Assembly: GCA_021780905.1 (NCBI GenBank)
Contig: JAJXXW010000042.1
Coordinates: forward strand, 1 to 64,000
Origin: a bacterium
Lineage (GTDB): Bacteria > Verrucomicrobiota > Verrucomicrobiia > Limisphaerales > UBA11358
Reading direction: 5' to 3'
Length of the DNA stretch: 64,000 nucleotides
This document shows, in pieces, positions 37,389 to 46,716 of this stretch (position 1 is its first letter; every line of letters begins with the position of its first letter). The notes below the pieces were generated by a model. It was not told the DNA's origin, searched no databases, and saw nothing but the letters and a program-made list of their open reading frames with translations. The position numbers were made by a program, and so were the translations under genes.

Positions 37389-38690
37389 ATGAAAACGCTT
37401 TATCTTGACATTTTCAGCGGCATCGCCGGCGACATGCTCATCGCCGCGCTGCTGGACCTCGGCGTGGACGTTAAAAAATTGGAGCGCGAACTCCACAAGC
37501 TCAAACTTGGCGGCTGGCATTTCCACATTGCGCGCGGACAGAAATCCGCCATTGCCGGCATCAAGTTCGACGTCCACCTCGCGCACCAGCACGACGGTCA
37601 TGAACATTCCCACGAACACGGGCACCTTCATGGCCACGCACACCACCGCCATCCGGCTCACGAGGAACACAACCACGATGGCCAGCGGAATTTTGCAGAA
37701 ATAAAAAATCTGATTTCCCGCAGCAAGCTGTCGGCATGGGTGAAGCAGAAATCCATCGCCGTGTTCCACCGGATTGCCGAGGCGGAAGGAAAAATTCACG
37801 GTCTGCCGCCGGAAGAGGTTCATTTTCACGAAGTCGGCGCGGTGGATTCCATTGTGGACATTGTCGGCGCGGCCATTGCGCTGGAGCTGCTTGGCAAACC
37901 GCGCGTGTTTGCTTCGCCGGTGATCGAAGGCACCGGCTGGATCCATTGCGCGCACGGAAGATTTCCGGTTCCCGCGCCGGCCACGCTGGCGATTCTCGGC
38001 GCGCGAAAAATTCCCGTCTCCCAGTGCGAGGAACCGCACGAACTTGTCACGCCCACCGGCGCGGCCTTGCTGGCGGAATTTGTCGAGGGTTTTGGCGCGA
38101 TGGAAAATCTGGTGGCTGAAAAAATCGGCTTCGGCCTCGGCACGCGGGACAACCAGACGCGGCCGAATGTGTTGCGCGCGGTGCTCGGAACCCAGTCCGA
38201 AGCCCAAAGCCCAAAGTCCAAAGTGGTCGCGCGGGACTGGGAAACCGACCGGGTCGCGGTGCTGGAGACCAATCTGGACGACTGCCCCGGCGAGGTGCTG
38301 GGCGCGTTTGTGGATACCGCCTTGGCCGCCGGCGCACTGGATGTTTTCCACACGCCGGTCCAGATGAAGAAAAACCGGCCGGCGGTTTTGCTGACCGTTT
38401 TGTGCGCGGAAACCGAGGCCGACCGATTCGCCGAATTGATATTGAGTGAGACCACGGCGTTCGGCGTGCGGAAGACCATCGCCGAACGTCGCAAGTTGCG
38501 CCGTGAGTTTGCCGAGGTCAACACGGTGTTCGGCAAAGTCACCGTAAAAGTTGGCACACTTGGTGGCAAAGTGATTCACTGTGCGCCGGAATTTGAATCG
38601 GTGAAAAAACGGGCGGCCCAAGCTGGTGTGCCGGTGAAAGAAATCCTGGCGGCGGTGGCGGCGGTCCGCGACCGCCGGAAATTGAATTAA
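37389..38690 (+). CDS. larC: Nickel insertion protein LarC
   Basis: 433 residues. LarC loads nickel into the pincer nucleotide by a CTP-dependent cyclometallase reaction. The N-terminal part (MKTLYLDIFSGIAGDMLIAALLDLG) and the central PPEEVHFHEVGAVDSIVDIVGAAIALE, ASPVIEGTGWIHCAHGRFPVPAPATL and ETNLDDCPGEVLG motifs are all present in one frame; in Lactobacillus the protein is made by frameshift from larC1/larC2. Residues 64-96 are a His-rich loop (about 16 His) suited to holding nickel. A short peptide insert (about 268-279) comes from seven-base repeats. larE follows after 33 bases. Confidence 0.95.
   Translation: MKTLYLDIFSGIAGDMLIAALLDLGVDVKKLERELHKLKLGGWHFHIARGQKSAIAGIKFDVHLAHQHDGHEHSHEHGHLHGHAHHRHPAHEEHNHDGQRNFAEIKNLISRSKLSAWVKQKSIAVFHRIAEAEGKIHGLPPEEVHFHEVGAVDSIVDIVGAAIALELLGKPRVFASPVIEGTGWIHCAHGRFPVPAPATLAILGARKIPVSQCEEPHELVTPTGAALLAEFVEGFGAMENLVAEKIGFGLGTRDNQTRPNVLRAVLGTQSEAQSPKSKVVARDWETDRVAVLETNLDDCPGEVLGAFVDTALAAGALDVFHTPVQMKKNRPAVLLTVLCAETEADRFAELILSETTAFGVRKTIAERRKLRREFAEVNTVFGKVTVKVGTLGGKVIHCAPEFESVKKRAAQAGVPVKEILAAVAAVRDRRKLN
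38191..38225. repeat. Five seven-base tandem units inside larC, consensus CAAAGCC
   Basis: Units start at 38191, 38198, 38205, 38212 and 38219 and are variants of CAAAGYC. They encode the polar stretch GTQSEAQSPKSKV just before the conserved ETNLDD motif, at a site where LarC length is not constrained. Confidence 0.75.
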
Positions 38691-38723
38691 AAACAGCGAC
38701 GGTCCTGGATCGCCGCTGAAAAG

Positions 38724-39638
38724 ATGATGAGCGAGGCAAAGCAAAAATATGAGCGCCTGAAAACGTTGCTGAAAAGCTACGGTTCTTGCGTCGTGGCGTA
38801 TTCCGGCGGCGTGGACTCGGTGTTCCTCGCCCGCGTGGCGCACGAAGTTTTGGGCGACCGCGCGCTGGCGGCCATCGCCGATTCGCCGAGCCTCCCGCGC
38901 CGCGAACTGGCGGAGGCGCTCGATCTCGCGTCGAAGTTTGGCTTTCCGGTGCGCGTCATCAAAACGCAGGAATTTGACAATGATCATTACACCGCCAATC
39001 CCGCGAACCGCTGCTACTTCTGCAAGCACGAACTGTTCGAGGAATTGACGCCGTTGGCGAAGGCGGAGAACTTCGCGGTCATCGCTTACGGCGAAAATGC
39101 CAGCGACGTTGGCGATTTCCGGCCGGGCGCGCAGGCGGCGGCGGAATTTGCGGTCCGTGCGCCGCTCAAAGAAGCCGGTTTGACGAAAGCTGAAATCCGC
39201 GAGCTGTCCGCGCAGCTAGGTTTGCCGACGGCGGACAAACCGCAGATGGCCTGCCTGAGTTCGCGCGTGCCGTATGGCGAAATGGTGACGCCGGAAAAAC
39301 TGCGGATGATCGAGCGGGCGGAATATGTGTTACGCGACCTTGGCTTCCACGACGTGCGCGTGCGACACCATGAAATGAAAGTGACCAGTAACCAGTGGCA
39401 GGGGGCAAGCAGCAACCCGGTGTCCGGCGGTGTTCCTGCCACTCCTCCCGCCGCACGCGTCACTCATTTTGCCCGGATCGAGCTGGCTCCGTCCGAAATT
39501 CCGGCGTTGCTCGCAAATGGAAAAGTGGCGACCGTGGCTGAGGAATTGAGGAAAATCGGCTACACGCACGTCACCCTCGACTTGCAAGGCTACCGGCGCG
39601 GCAGCGCCAATGAGATTCTGGCCAAGTCCGCACCATAG
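38724..39638 (+). CDS. larE: Nickel-pincer cofactor sulfur transferase LarE
   Basis: 304 residues of the PP-loop ATPase type. LarE adenylates a carboxylate of the pincer precursor and inserts sulfur. The P-loop SGGVDSVFLARVAHEVLGD is at about 27-45. Three cysteines, Cys97 and Cys100 (NRCYFCKHELF) and Cys177 (QMACLSSRVPYGE), match the three-cysteine LarE class, which holds an iron-sulfur cluster, rather than the single sacrificial cysteine class. Residues about 220-248 are an insert derived partly from seven-base repeats. An ATG one codon downstream (38727) could also be the start. Confidence 0.94.
   Translation: MMSEAKQKYERLKTLLKSYGSCVVAYSGGVDSVFLARVAHEVLGDRALAAIADSPSLPRRELAEALDLASKFGFPVRVIKTQEFDNDHYTANPANRCYFCKHELFEELTPLAKAENFAVIAYGENASDVGDFRPGAQAAAEFAVRAPLKEAGLTKAEIRELSAQLGLPTADKPQMACLSSRVPYGEMVTPEKLRMIERAEYVLRDLGFHDVRVRHHEMKVTSNQWQGASSNPVSGGVPATPPAARVTHFARIELAPSEIPALLANGKVATVAEELRKIGYTHVTLDLQGYRRGSANEILAKSAP
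39381..39415. repeat. Five seven-base tandem units inside larE, consensus GTRACCA
   Basis: Imperfect units begin at 39381, 39388, 39395, 39402 and 39409. They encode VTSNQWQGASSN, a stretch that interrupts the otherwise conserved C-terminal domain of LarE between RVRHHEMK and ARIEL. Confidence 0.7.
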
Positions 39639-39642
39639 ACTG

Positions 39643-40656
39643 TCATAATGCCGGCGCAGGGGGGAGTTTTCCCCTCCATCCATTGTTGGATAATGCCCAG
39701 TCGGGCAGAGGGGCGGTGAACTCGACCGGTTCCGGCTCCAGCGGGTGCAGAAATCTCGTCCGCACCGCATGCAGACACAGCGGCGGGTCGCCAACGGCCA
39801 GCGTTTGCGTGCGGCCGAGTTGGTGGCCAGGCAGATACATCGTGTCGCCGCACACCGGCAATTCCAAATGCCAAAGATGCACGCGAATCTGGTGCGTGCG
39901 CCCCGTCAACGGTCGCGCTTCGAGCAGGTGCGTGCCGTCGGGAAAATGGCGGAGGCGGCGAAATTCCGTGCGCGCCGCCAGTCCGTTGGCCGGATCCACG
40001 GTGCGCGAACAACGGTCGCCCGATTGGCCGCTGATGGGCGCGTCGCAAAAAAATTCATCCGCCGGCAGCCGGCCCGACACCCGGGCCAGATATGTTTTCG
40101 CCACCCGCCCCGGCACAAACTGCGCTTGCAGTCGGCCGGCCATTTCCCGTGTGCGCGCCACCAGCACCAACCCGCTGGTGTTGGCGTCCAGCCGATGCGC
40201 CGGATGCGGCGTCTGCGGATGATACGCCGCGTTCAGGATGTGCCGGAACGTGTTGAGATAAAACCGGCCGCCGGCGTGCATCGGCAGCGGGGCGGGCTTG
40301 TTGACCACAAGCAGCGCCTCATCCTCGTGCAAAATTTCCACCGCGCCGTTCACCTCCGGCTCGGTCACGGCCGGGAACAAATGCTGGTAGCGCTGGCCGG
40401 CCCGGACGGTTTGCGTGGCTGCCACCGGCACTTGTGCGAGGCTCACAACCCGGCCCCGGGCGAATTCCGCGTGCCATTCGGCCACCGAAATATTTCCCAC
40501 CATGCGGCCCAGGGCGGTGAGCAGGGTCAGGCCGTCGCAGTCGCCGGGGATGTTGAGCGGTTTGTATTGGTCGCGCGGCCGACTTCCCGGCAGGGGCGTG
40601 AAGGCCCGGCGAATCGCCGCGTGACGGAGGGCAAGGATGTCGGGGGCGGTTTTCAA
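39643..40656 (-). CDS. RluA-family RNA pseudouridine synthase
   Basis: 337 residues. The catalytic aspartate is in PAHRLDANTSGLVLVART, with the RluA motifs VVNKPAPLPMHAGG, KTYLARV and TGRTHQIRVHLWHLELPVCGD. The N-terminal region holds an S4-like stretch (LLTALGRMVGNISVAEW). It should convert specific uridines of rRNA or tRNA to pseudouridine; the site cannot be told. Its start overlaps the stop of the zinc-ribbon gene by four bases, and its end faces larE only four bases away. Confidence 0.9.
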   Translation of the reverse strand: MKTAPDILALRHAAIRRAFTPLPGSRPRDQYKPLNIPGDCDGLTLLTALGRMVGNISVAEWHAEFARGRVVSLAQVPVAATQTVRAGQRYQHLFPAVTEPEVNGAVEILHEDEALLVVNKPAPLPMHAGGRFYLNTFRHILNAAYHPQTPHPAHRLDANTSGLVLVARTREMAGRLQAQFVPGRVAKTYLARVSGRLPADEFFCDAPISGQSGDRCSRTVDPANGLAARTEFRRLRHFPDGTHLLEARPLTGRTHQIRVHLWHLELPVCGDTMYLPGHQLGRTQTLAVGDPPLCLHAVRTRFLHPLEPEPVEFTAPLPDWALSNNGWRGKLPPAPAL

Positions 40657-40877
40657 GGGCCGCCGGCCGGCTTTTGCTGAAGGCGGCGGAGTTGGTTTTC
40701 CAACTGGGTGATGCGGTTGTTAAGGCGTTCCATGATTTTGCGCGTTTCGACGGGCACGGCCACGCAATCCGCGCAATGATGGCGTGTGGCGGCGTTGCCC
40801 TTGACGGGATAATCAAATTTTTTGCCGCAGGCGCGGCAGGTGCGCGGACGCAGGTTGCTTGTCAGGGAGTTGGTCAT
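40653..40877 (-). CDS. Small zinc-ribbon and coiled-coil protein
   Basis: 74 residues. CRACGKKFDYP and HHCADC form a four-cysteine zinc ribbon, followed by a heptad-like helix (IMERLNNRITQLENQLRRLQQK). The gene is translationally coupled to the pseudouridine synthase by a four-base overlap, which suggests that it acts with it or helps it bind RNA; this is inference. The ATG at 40877 is preferred to one eight codons earlier. Confidence 0.72.
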   Translation of the reverse strand: MTNSLTSNLRPRTCRACGKKFDYPVKGNAATRHHCADCVAVPVETRKIMERLNNRITQLENQLRRLQQKPAGGP

Positions 40878-40932
40878 TTTGAGTGGCGTGCCACCAGCCA
40901 AATATATTCAGGATGCTCGATGTGTGCCAAAG

Positions 40933-41412
40933 TCAAAATCTTTTTTCCGCCCGCCCGGTGTAGCTGTCCGGCTGCGGGAAAACTTCACGCTCAACAACTG
41001 TGCCGCAGGCGGAAACGCTACAGCAATGCCGCCGATGAACTCGTGCGGAAACGTGACTTTTAATAGAATTTTGCAGTGCGGACATTCTGCCGGCGATGAA
41101 TTCAACCACGTTGCTAGGAATTACCGCAGACGATGCGACATAGTTGTAGTGGTCCCTCCAACTTGAAACTCCCCGGCCACTGTCTGCGCCCAAACTGTAA
41201 TCTTGTCCATCGGTCCAGCCGCAGTAGTTTCTGCCATACTTTGCCAGAATAGTGGAAACATCGGCATAAGCGCAGGCATACAGGTGTTTGCTAAGACCCG
41301 GCGCGGGTTGGGCGAAGCTGGTTCGCTTTGGATGTGACGCAGCAAGGTTTTGGCAGCCACACAACAGAGCTGCCGAAAATAATGTGAGGATTGTTGTAGA
41401 AATATTTTTCAT
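40933..41412 (-). CDS. Small putative lipoprotein
   Basis: 159 residues with a signal peptide and lipobox ending LLCGC (cysteine near residue 20). The mature part has several cysteines and aromatic residues (YGRNYCGWTDGQDYSLG) but no domain I recognise. The last 40 residues (ARVHRRHCCSVSACGTVV) read as less protein-like, so a frameshift near 41100 or an earlier true end is possible; another frame there carries a CPHC motif. Confidence 0.5.
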   Translation of the reverse strand: MKNISTTILTLFSAALLCGCQNLAASHPKRTSFAQPAPGLSKHLYACAYADVSTILAKYGRNYCGWTDGQDYSLGADSGRGVSSWRDHYNYVASSAVIPSNVVEFIAGRMSALQNSIKSHVSARVHRRHCCSVSACGTVVEREVFPQPDSYTGRAEKRF

Positions 41413-41525
41413 GTTTTTTAGTGTTGTATTTGTCTATGCGGCCAAACAGCCAAGCTTTGCAGTGTTCTCGTAAGGCAAACGCAACCGCCGTGCAGCTTTG
41501 ACCACATCATGGCACAACCGCTTTG

Positions 41526-41560
41526 CCGGGCAACGGCAAAAACGTCTGCCGTTGCGCCGG
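41526..41560. other. Strong hairpin between the lipoprotein and dus genes
   Basis: GCAACGGCA (41530-41538) and TGCCGTTGC (41547-41555) pair perfectly around an eight-base loop, and flanking CCGG/CCGG extend the stem with one bulge. It lies just past the dus stop on the minus strand. No T-run follows, so it may be a processing or attenuating structure rather than a simple terminator. Confidence 0.45.
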
Positions 41561-41564
41561 TGGA

Positions 41565-42668
41565 TCACCAAACTTCCATCGGCCCTTTCGGAACGGGAAT
41601 GTGGGTGCGCGCGGTCACATCCGGCTCGCGCATGAAGGACGCCACCAGCGGCGCCTGTTGGAAACGCGGCAGCAGTTCGCCGCGTTCGTCCACAAATTGC
41701 CGCCGCCAGCGGAGGTAGTTTTCCAAAATCTCATGGAACTGCGCCCGGGTGTGGACTTGCACCACCCGCTTGTTGAACTCATGGCACGGGCCGAACCGCT
41801 TGGCATACCACGGCGCGACTTTGCGAAACATCCGGCAGCCGAATTCCTCGCCAAAGACTTCCACCATCAAATCCAAGTGGCGGCACAGCACGCGCACGCG
41901 CCCGGCGAAACTCTCTTCCGGCAGCAATTCGCCGGTTTTCAGCAGATGCAGCGTGCGCTTGAATATCCACGGATCGTAAAACGCACCGCGACCGATGCTC
42001 ACCCCCGCGCAGCCGGTTTCGTCCAGCATCAGCTTGGCGGCTTGCGGCGTCACGATGTCGCCGTTGCCGATGACGGGGATTTTTTTTACCGCCGCCACGA
42101 CTTGGCGGATGCCGGCCAGGTTCACCGTGCCGCCGAACCCCTGTTCGCGCGTGCGGCCATGCACAAAAATCGCCGCGATGCCGACGTCTTCCAGCGCGCG
42201 CGCCAAGTCCGGCGCGGTCAAATTGTCAGCGTCCCAGCCAAGGCGCATTTTGGCGGTGACGGGAATTTTCACGGCGTTGACCAGGCCGCGAACGAGCGCG
42301 GCGGTCTTGCCGAGTTCGGTCATCATCGCCGAACCGCCGCCAATCTTGACGACTTTTTTCACGGGACAACCCATGTTGATGTCCACCGACACCGCGCCGT
42401 GGGCTTCGACGATGAGCGCGGCGGCGCGCATTTCCTCCGCGACGCTGCCAAACAACTGCACGGCGAGCGGCGCATCTTCCGGCCGGGTTTCGATCAGTTT
42501 GAACGCCTTTTCGCGTTTCTCCAAAAGCGAGCGGGCGTTGACCAGATCGGTGGTGCACAGGCCGACGCCGCCGATTTCGCGCACGACGAGGCGGAAGGGC
42601 AGGTTGGTGTAGCCTGCCAGCGGCGAGAGGAACAGGTTGGATTTCAGCGTGAGCGGACCGATTTGCAC
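41565..42668 (-). CDS. dus: tRNA-dihydrouridine synthase (DusB-like)
   Basis: 367-residue FMN enzyme reducing uridine in the tRNA D-loop. [21 protein letters not shown], the [19 protein letters not shown] signature, TAKMRLGWD and [31 protein letters not shown] are all as in the family; the usual catalytic cysteine is the one in NMGCPVKK. The C-terminal helical domain contacts tRNA. A second Dus-like gene lies at 58.8 kb. It is divergent from ftsH with 66 bases between the starts. Confidence 0.94.
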   Translation of the reverse strand: MQIGPLTLKSNLFLSPLAGYTNLPFRLVVREIGGVGLCTTDLVNARSLLEKREKAFKLIETRPEDAPLAVQLFGSVAEEMRAAALIVEAHGAVSVDINMGCPVKKVVKIGGGSAMMTELGKTAALVRGLVNAVKIPVTAKMRLGWDADNLTAPDLARALEDVGIAAIFVHGRTREQGFGGTVNLAGIRQVVAAVKKIPVIGNGDIVTPQAAKLMLDETGCAGVSIGRGAFYDPWIFKRTLHLLKTGELLPEESFAGRVRVLCRHLDLMVEVFGEEFGCRMFRKVAPWYAKRFGPCHEFNKRVVQVHTRAQFHEILENYLRWRRQFVDERGELLPRFQQAPLVASFMREPDVTARTHIPVPKGPMEVW

Positions 42669-42734
42669 GCCGCCAGCTTAAGCCAAAGACATGCGTTGCG
42701 GAAGGCGGATTGCTGTGTTAAAGTGCCCGAAATA

Positions 42735-44774
42735 ATGTTCGACGACGATTCCAACTTGAAAGGCAACGGCGGCAAGAAAAAGCCGACGGGCAACGGGTTC
42801 AGCAAGATTCCCGTGTTCACTCTGCTGGCGTGGACCGGCATCATCGTGGCCACCGTGGCGCTGTTCATGATGAAGAATCACATCACCACGCCAGCGGTGG
42901 TGTTGACGCAATCCGAATTTCTGGACAAGTTCCAGTCCAACCAAATTGCGCACGCAACCATCAATTTCAATGCACAGTCCTCGCCACTGACGCCGATCAC
43001 CGGTGAGTTCACTGAAACCGGCCACGATAGCAAGCAGACGAAAATTCCCTTCGTCGTCCCCAACGCCATGTTGACGCAGAAGATGCTGGACCAGTTGCTT
43101 GTCTCCCGCAACATCGAGGCCGGCGCGCCAAACGCGGCGGTGATGAATCTGGTCTGGGGCGTCGCGCCGTTTTTGATTTTGGGATTGCTGTTCTGGTTCT
43201 TTTTCATCCGCCAGATCAAGGCGGCGGGCAAGGGTGCGTTGAGTTTTGGCAAAAGCAAGGCGCGGATGCTCGCCAAGGAGCGCAACAAGACCACCTTCAA
43301 AGATGTCGCCGGCGTCGAGGAGGCGATGGAAGAAGTTTCCGAGCTGGTGGATTTTTTGAAGGATCCAAAAAAATTTCAGCGCCTCGGCGGGCGCATCCCG
43401 AAGGGCGTCTTGATGATCGGGCCGCCCGGCACCGGCAAAACCCTTTTGGCGAAGGCCATCGCCGGCGAGGCGGACGCGGCTTTTTTCAGCATCAGTGGTT
43501 CGGATTTTGTGGAAATGTTTGTCGGCGTCGGTGCGAGCCGTGTGCGCGACATGTTTGAACAGGCGCGCAAAAGCACGCCATGCTTGATTTTCATTGATGA
43601 AATTGACGCGGTCGGACGCTCGCGCGGCCACGGCCTGGGCGGTGGCAACGACGAGCGCGAGCAGACGTTGAACGCGCTGCTCGTCGAGATGGACGGCTTC
43701 GACACGCAGGAAGGCATCATCATCATCGCCGCGACGAATCGGCCGGACGTGCTGGATCCGGCGCTGCTGCGCCCCGGACGCTTCGACCGGCAGGTGACAG
43801 TGAATCTGCCCGACGTGCGCGGACGCGAGGCGATTTTGAAAGTTCACGCCAAAAATGTGAAGCTGCTGCCGGATGTGGATTTGTCGATCATTGCGCGCGG
43901 CACCCCGGGTTATTCCGGAGCGGAACTGGCGAATTTGCTGAACGAGGCCGCGCTGCTCGCGGCGCGCACCAACAAGAAAGGCATCGGCCAGCCGGAACTC
44001 GAAGAGGCGCGCGACAAGGTCCGCTGGGGGCGCGAACGTCGCAGCATGGCGATGAGCGACGAGGAAAAGAAGGCGACCGCCTGGCACGAGGCCGGACACG
44101 CGCTGGTCAATGTTTTGCTCAAGCACACGCATCCGCTGCACAAGGTCACGATTATTCCGCGTGGCCGGGCGCTCGGCGTCACCATGTCGCTGCCCAAGGA
44201 GGACATGCTGAATATGCGGCGCAAGCAGGCGATTGACACCATCATCATGACCATGGCCGGACGCATTGCGGAGGAATATGTCACCGACGATATTTCCAGC
44301 GGCGCGGCGATGGACATCCAGCAGGCGACCGCGCTGGCCAAGGCCATGGTCATGCACTGGGGCATGAGCGAGAAGCTCGGCAACGTGCTTTACGGCGAGG
44401 CGCAGGAATATGTTTTCCTCGGGCGTGACATGATGCGCACGAAAGATTACAGCGAATCCACGGCGCAGGACATTGATGCGGAGGTCAAGCGTATTGTGGA
44501 CGGTGCGTTTCAGACGGCCAAGAAATTGATCGAGGATAACCGCGACAAACTCGAAATCGTCGCCAACAGTCTGCTTGAATACGAGACTCTCGACGGCGCG
44601 CAGGTGGAGGAAATCGTCCGCACGGGCAATTTCACGCCGCCGCCCAAGCCGCCGTTAAACCTGGCACCGATGATGGGTGCGCCGGCGGGCACGCCGCTGC
44701 CGGAAAATCCACCCAAAACCCTGCCGCCCAAGCTGCCCGGCCTCGGCACGCCCGCGCCGGCCCCGGCGGGCTGA
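42735..44774 (+). CDS. ftsH: ATP-dependent zinc metalloprotease FtsH
   Basis: 679 residues. Two membrane helices ([20 protein letters not shown] near residue 25 and [16 protein letters not shown] near 150) flank a periplasmic domain. The AAA ATPase has Walker [14 protein letters not shown], Walker [13 protein letters not shown] and the second region of homology; the zinc site is HEAGH. It degrades misfolded membrane and regulatory proteins. The ATG at 42735 gives a short soluble N-terminus, with further open codons upstream in the shadow of dus. The C-terminus ends in a Pro/Ala/Gly tail ([17 protein letters not shown]). Confidence 0.97.
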   Translation: MFDDDSNLKGNGGKKKPTGNGFSKIPVFTLLAWTGIIVATVALFMMKNHITTPAVVLTQSEFLDKFQSNQIAHATINFNAQSSPLTPITGEFTETGHDSKQTKIPFVVPNAMLTQKMLDQLLVSRNIEAGAPNAAVMNLVWGVAPFLILGLLFWFFFIRQIKAAGKGALSFGKSKARMLAKERNKTTFKDVAGVEEAMEEVSELVDFLKDPKKFQRLGGRIPKGVLMIGPPGTGKTLLAKAIAGEADAAFFSISGSDFVEMFVGVGASRVRDMFEQARKSTPCLIFIDEIDAVGRSRGHGLGGGNDEREQTLNALLVEMDGFDTQEGIIIIAATNRPDVLDPALLRPGRFDRQVTVNLPDVRGREAILKVHAKNVKLLPDVDLSIIARGTPGYSGAELANLLNEAALLAARTNKKGIGQPELEEARDKVRWGRERRSMAMSDEEKKATAWHEAGHALVNVLLKHTHPLHKVTIIPRGRALGVTMSLPKEDMLNMRRKQAIDTIIMTMAGRIAEEYVTDDISSGAAMDIQQATALAKAMVMHWGMSEKLGNVLYGEAQEYVFLGRDMMRTKDYSESTAQDIDAEVKRIVDGAFQTAKKLIEDNRDKLEIVANSLLEYETLDGAQVEEIVRTGNFTPPPKPPLNLAPMMGAPAGTPLPENPPKTLPPKLPGLGTPAPAPAG

Positions 44775-44853
44775 AGTATGGCGCTGCTCCTGGGGTTGGA
44801 GCAGAATCCCCCAATCTGAAATCGTGAGCCACAAAAGCGCCCGCATTGCCACG

Positions 44854-45243
44854 ATGATTGAAGCCTTCCAGGAACGGGAACTGGACGCGCATTATCTCGG
44901 GTATTTTGACTGCTTCAACCGCCAGCTTTTTTACGAGGCGCACGACGTCCTTGAAGATTTGTGGCTGTCCGACCGTCAGGGCCAAAACGGAAGCTTCTAC
45001 AAAGGATTGATTCAACTGGCCGGCGCTTACGTTCATCTGCAAAAGAACCGGCTGCGCCCGGCGGCGGCGCTGTTCAAACTGGCACAGGCCAATTTGGAAA
45101 AATATGCTTCACCGCATGAAAACCTGGATTTGGGCATTGTGCAAACCATGATCGCCGACTGGCTGCGCGAATTGGAAACCCGGGAATTTGCGACCAATCC
45201 GCTGACTGCCGCCAACCCGCCCCGGCTAAACTTGCTGGCATAA
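44854..45243 (+). CDS. DUF309 family protein
   Basis: 129 residues, all helical. The DUF309 core is FNRQLFYEAHDVLEDLW, then SFYKGLIQLAGAYVHLQKNRLRPAAALFKLA, as in the family signature (ExHexlE...fykGLiQ.A). A GTG at 44824 would add ten residues. Function unknown. It sits between ftsH and the epimerase, both on the plus strand, seven bases before the latter. Confidence 0.85.
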   Translation: MIEAFQERELDAHYLGYFDCFNRQLFYEAHDVLEDLWLSDRQGQNGSFYKGLIQLAGAYVHLQKNRLRPAAALFKLAQANLEKYASPHENLDLGIVQTMIADWLRELETREFATNPLTAANPPRLNLLA

Positions 45244-45249
45244 TCCGCC

Positions 45250-46182
45250 ATGAACCAACAACGCATCGTCATCGCCGGCGGCAGCGGATTCATCGGCCGC
45301 GCGCTGGCCCGCGAATTTTCCGCGCGGGACTTTGAGGTCGTCATCCTCACGCGCACGCCGCTCGACCGGGCCGTGGGCGTTCGCGAACTGGTTTGGGATG
45401 GGAAAAATCCCGGCGCGTGGATGACCGCTCTCGACGGGGCGGAGGCGGTCATCAATCTCACCGGCAAAAGCATCAATTGCCCGCACACGCCGGAGAATGT
45501 GCGCGAACTCACCGCGTCCCGTGTGGACTCGGTGAATGCCATTGCCGGCGCACTGCGACCAATCAAATCGCCGCCCCGGGTCTGGGTGCAGGCCAGCGCC
45601 ACGGGTTTTTACGGCGACACCGGCGACTGCGTCTGCGACGAAAATGCTCCCGCCGGGAAAAACACGCTCGCGGAAATTTGCCGGCAGTGGGAAGCGGCAT
45701 TCGCCGCCGCCAATGTTTCGAAGACACGCAAGGTCACGTTGCGCATCGGCTTTGTGCTGGGGCGTGACGGCGGGGCCCTGCCGGTGTTGGGTAAAATCAC
45801 CCGCTGGTTCCTTGGCGGCACGGTGGGCAGGGGGCGACAATACATCAGTTGGATTCACCTCACAGATCTGGTGCAGATGTTTGTGGCCGGGGTCAAACAG
45901 AATCACCTCGCGGGAAGCTTTAACGCCGTTGCGCCGGAAGCGTTGACAAATGCGGAATTCATGAGCGAACTGCGCCGGGTGCACCATCGGCCGTGGAGTC
46001 CGCCGGCACCAGCATTTGCCGTGCGACTGGGAGCGCGGTTGCGGGGATCCGAAGCCTCGCTGGCACTGGTCAGTCAGCGTTGCGTTCCGCGAAGATTCTT
46101 GGACATGAAATTTTCCTACCAATTTCCGCAGTTGCGCGGGGCGCTGGAAAATTTATGCGGGCGGCATTCAGATAAAATTTAA
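45250..46182 (+). CDS. TIGR01777 family NAD(P)-dependent epimerase (YfcH-like)
   Basis: 310 residues, extended SDR fold: IVIAGGSGFIGRALAREFSARDFEVVILTR, the active-site SATGFYGDTGD and the C-terminal domain beginning LTNAEFMSELRRVHHRPWSPPAPAFAVRLGARLRG. It belongs to the SulA/YfcH group of nucleoside-sugar-type epimerase-like proteins; its substrate is unknown. Probably co-transcribed with the DUF309 gene. Confidence 0.9.
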   Translation: MNQQRIVIAGGSGFIGRALAREFSARDFEVVILTRTPLDRAVGVRELVWDGKNPGAWMTALDGAEAVINLTGKSINCPHTPENVRELTASRVDSVNAIAGALRPIKSPPRVWVQASATGFYGDTGDCVCDENAPAGKNTLAEICRQWEAAFAAANVSKTRKVTLRIGFVLGRDGGALPVLGKITRWFLGGTVGRGRQYISWIHLTDLVQMFVAGVKQNHLAGSFNAVAPEALTNAEFMSELRRVHHRPWSPPAPAFAVRLGARLRGSEASLALVSQRCVPRRFLDMKFSYQFPQLRGALENLCGRHSDKI

Positions 46183-46680
46183 CCCGAAAAGTTCCGGTGA
46201 CGGAAGGTAATCAGCAGGCCGCCCAGGGCGGTCAGGGCAAAGACGGTTGGTCCTGGAACTGGCGAGGAAGAAAATTGAACATTATTTGATAAACCGATAG
46301 GAGCCTCGTTAAGGGTGGCAACAGGATTTGGCGGAACATCGCCGGCTTGAGACGGGCTTGTCATCAAAAACACTATGGATTGAGTTCCAACTGGAATCCA
46401 TCCAGTTTGTGAGACTGATGAACTGAAACCTTTGAAAAACTGGTGGCAGCGGTGCCCCGCCGCCCTTGCCCCTTCCGGTTTGCCAAGGTATTGCCATGTC
46501 ACCCAAGCGACAGGACGTCATCTCCATCCTTTTTCAGAGGTCTCGTCTTATCAGTGCCACCCGGTGTCCCCCATACCGCCGCGCATATTGTTGTGTCTTC
46601 GATGACAGTCCAATAAGGCAATGCACTTGCAGCAGAGATTGCATTAAAAGCATGACCTGACGAATAGCCAACTCATCAAT
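46179..46680 (-). pseudogene. Decayed PEP-CTERM-anchored secreted protein
   Basis: The last 30 residues of a minus-strand frame (SSSPVPGPTVFALTALGGLLITFRHRNFSG, ending at 46179) form a PEP-CTERM-type tail: a Pro-rich motif, one hydrophobic helix, an Arg cluster. Upstream, in another frame around 46570-46680, AISAASALPYWTVIEDTT resembles the start of the mature part of Verrucomicrobial PEP-CTERM proteins. Frame changes and stops between the two parts show that the gene is broken. Intact members are exported and probably released by an exosortase. Confidence 0.5.
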
Positions 46681-46716
46681 ACCATTCGTCGTCGGCAACA
46701 TATTTTTGGCACTCTT

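Noticed and set aside
37389-38690. Programmed frameshift in larC as in Lactobacillus
   Set aside because: All LarC motifs are in one continuous frame, so no frameshift is needed.
42678-44357. Long minus-strand frame opposite ftsH
   Set aside because: Shadow of a high-GC gene; ftsH motifs on the plus strand are unambiguous.
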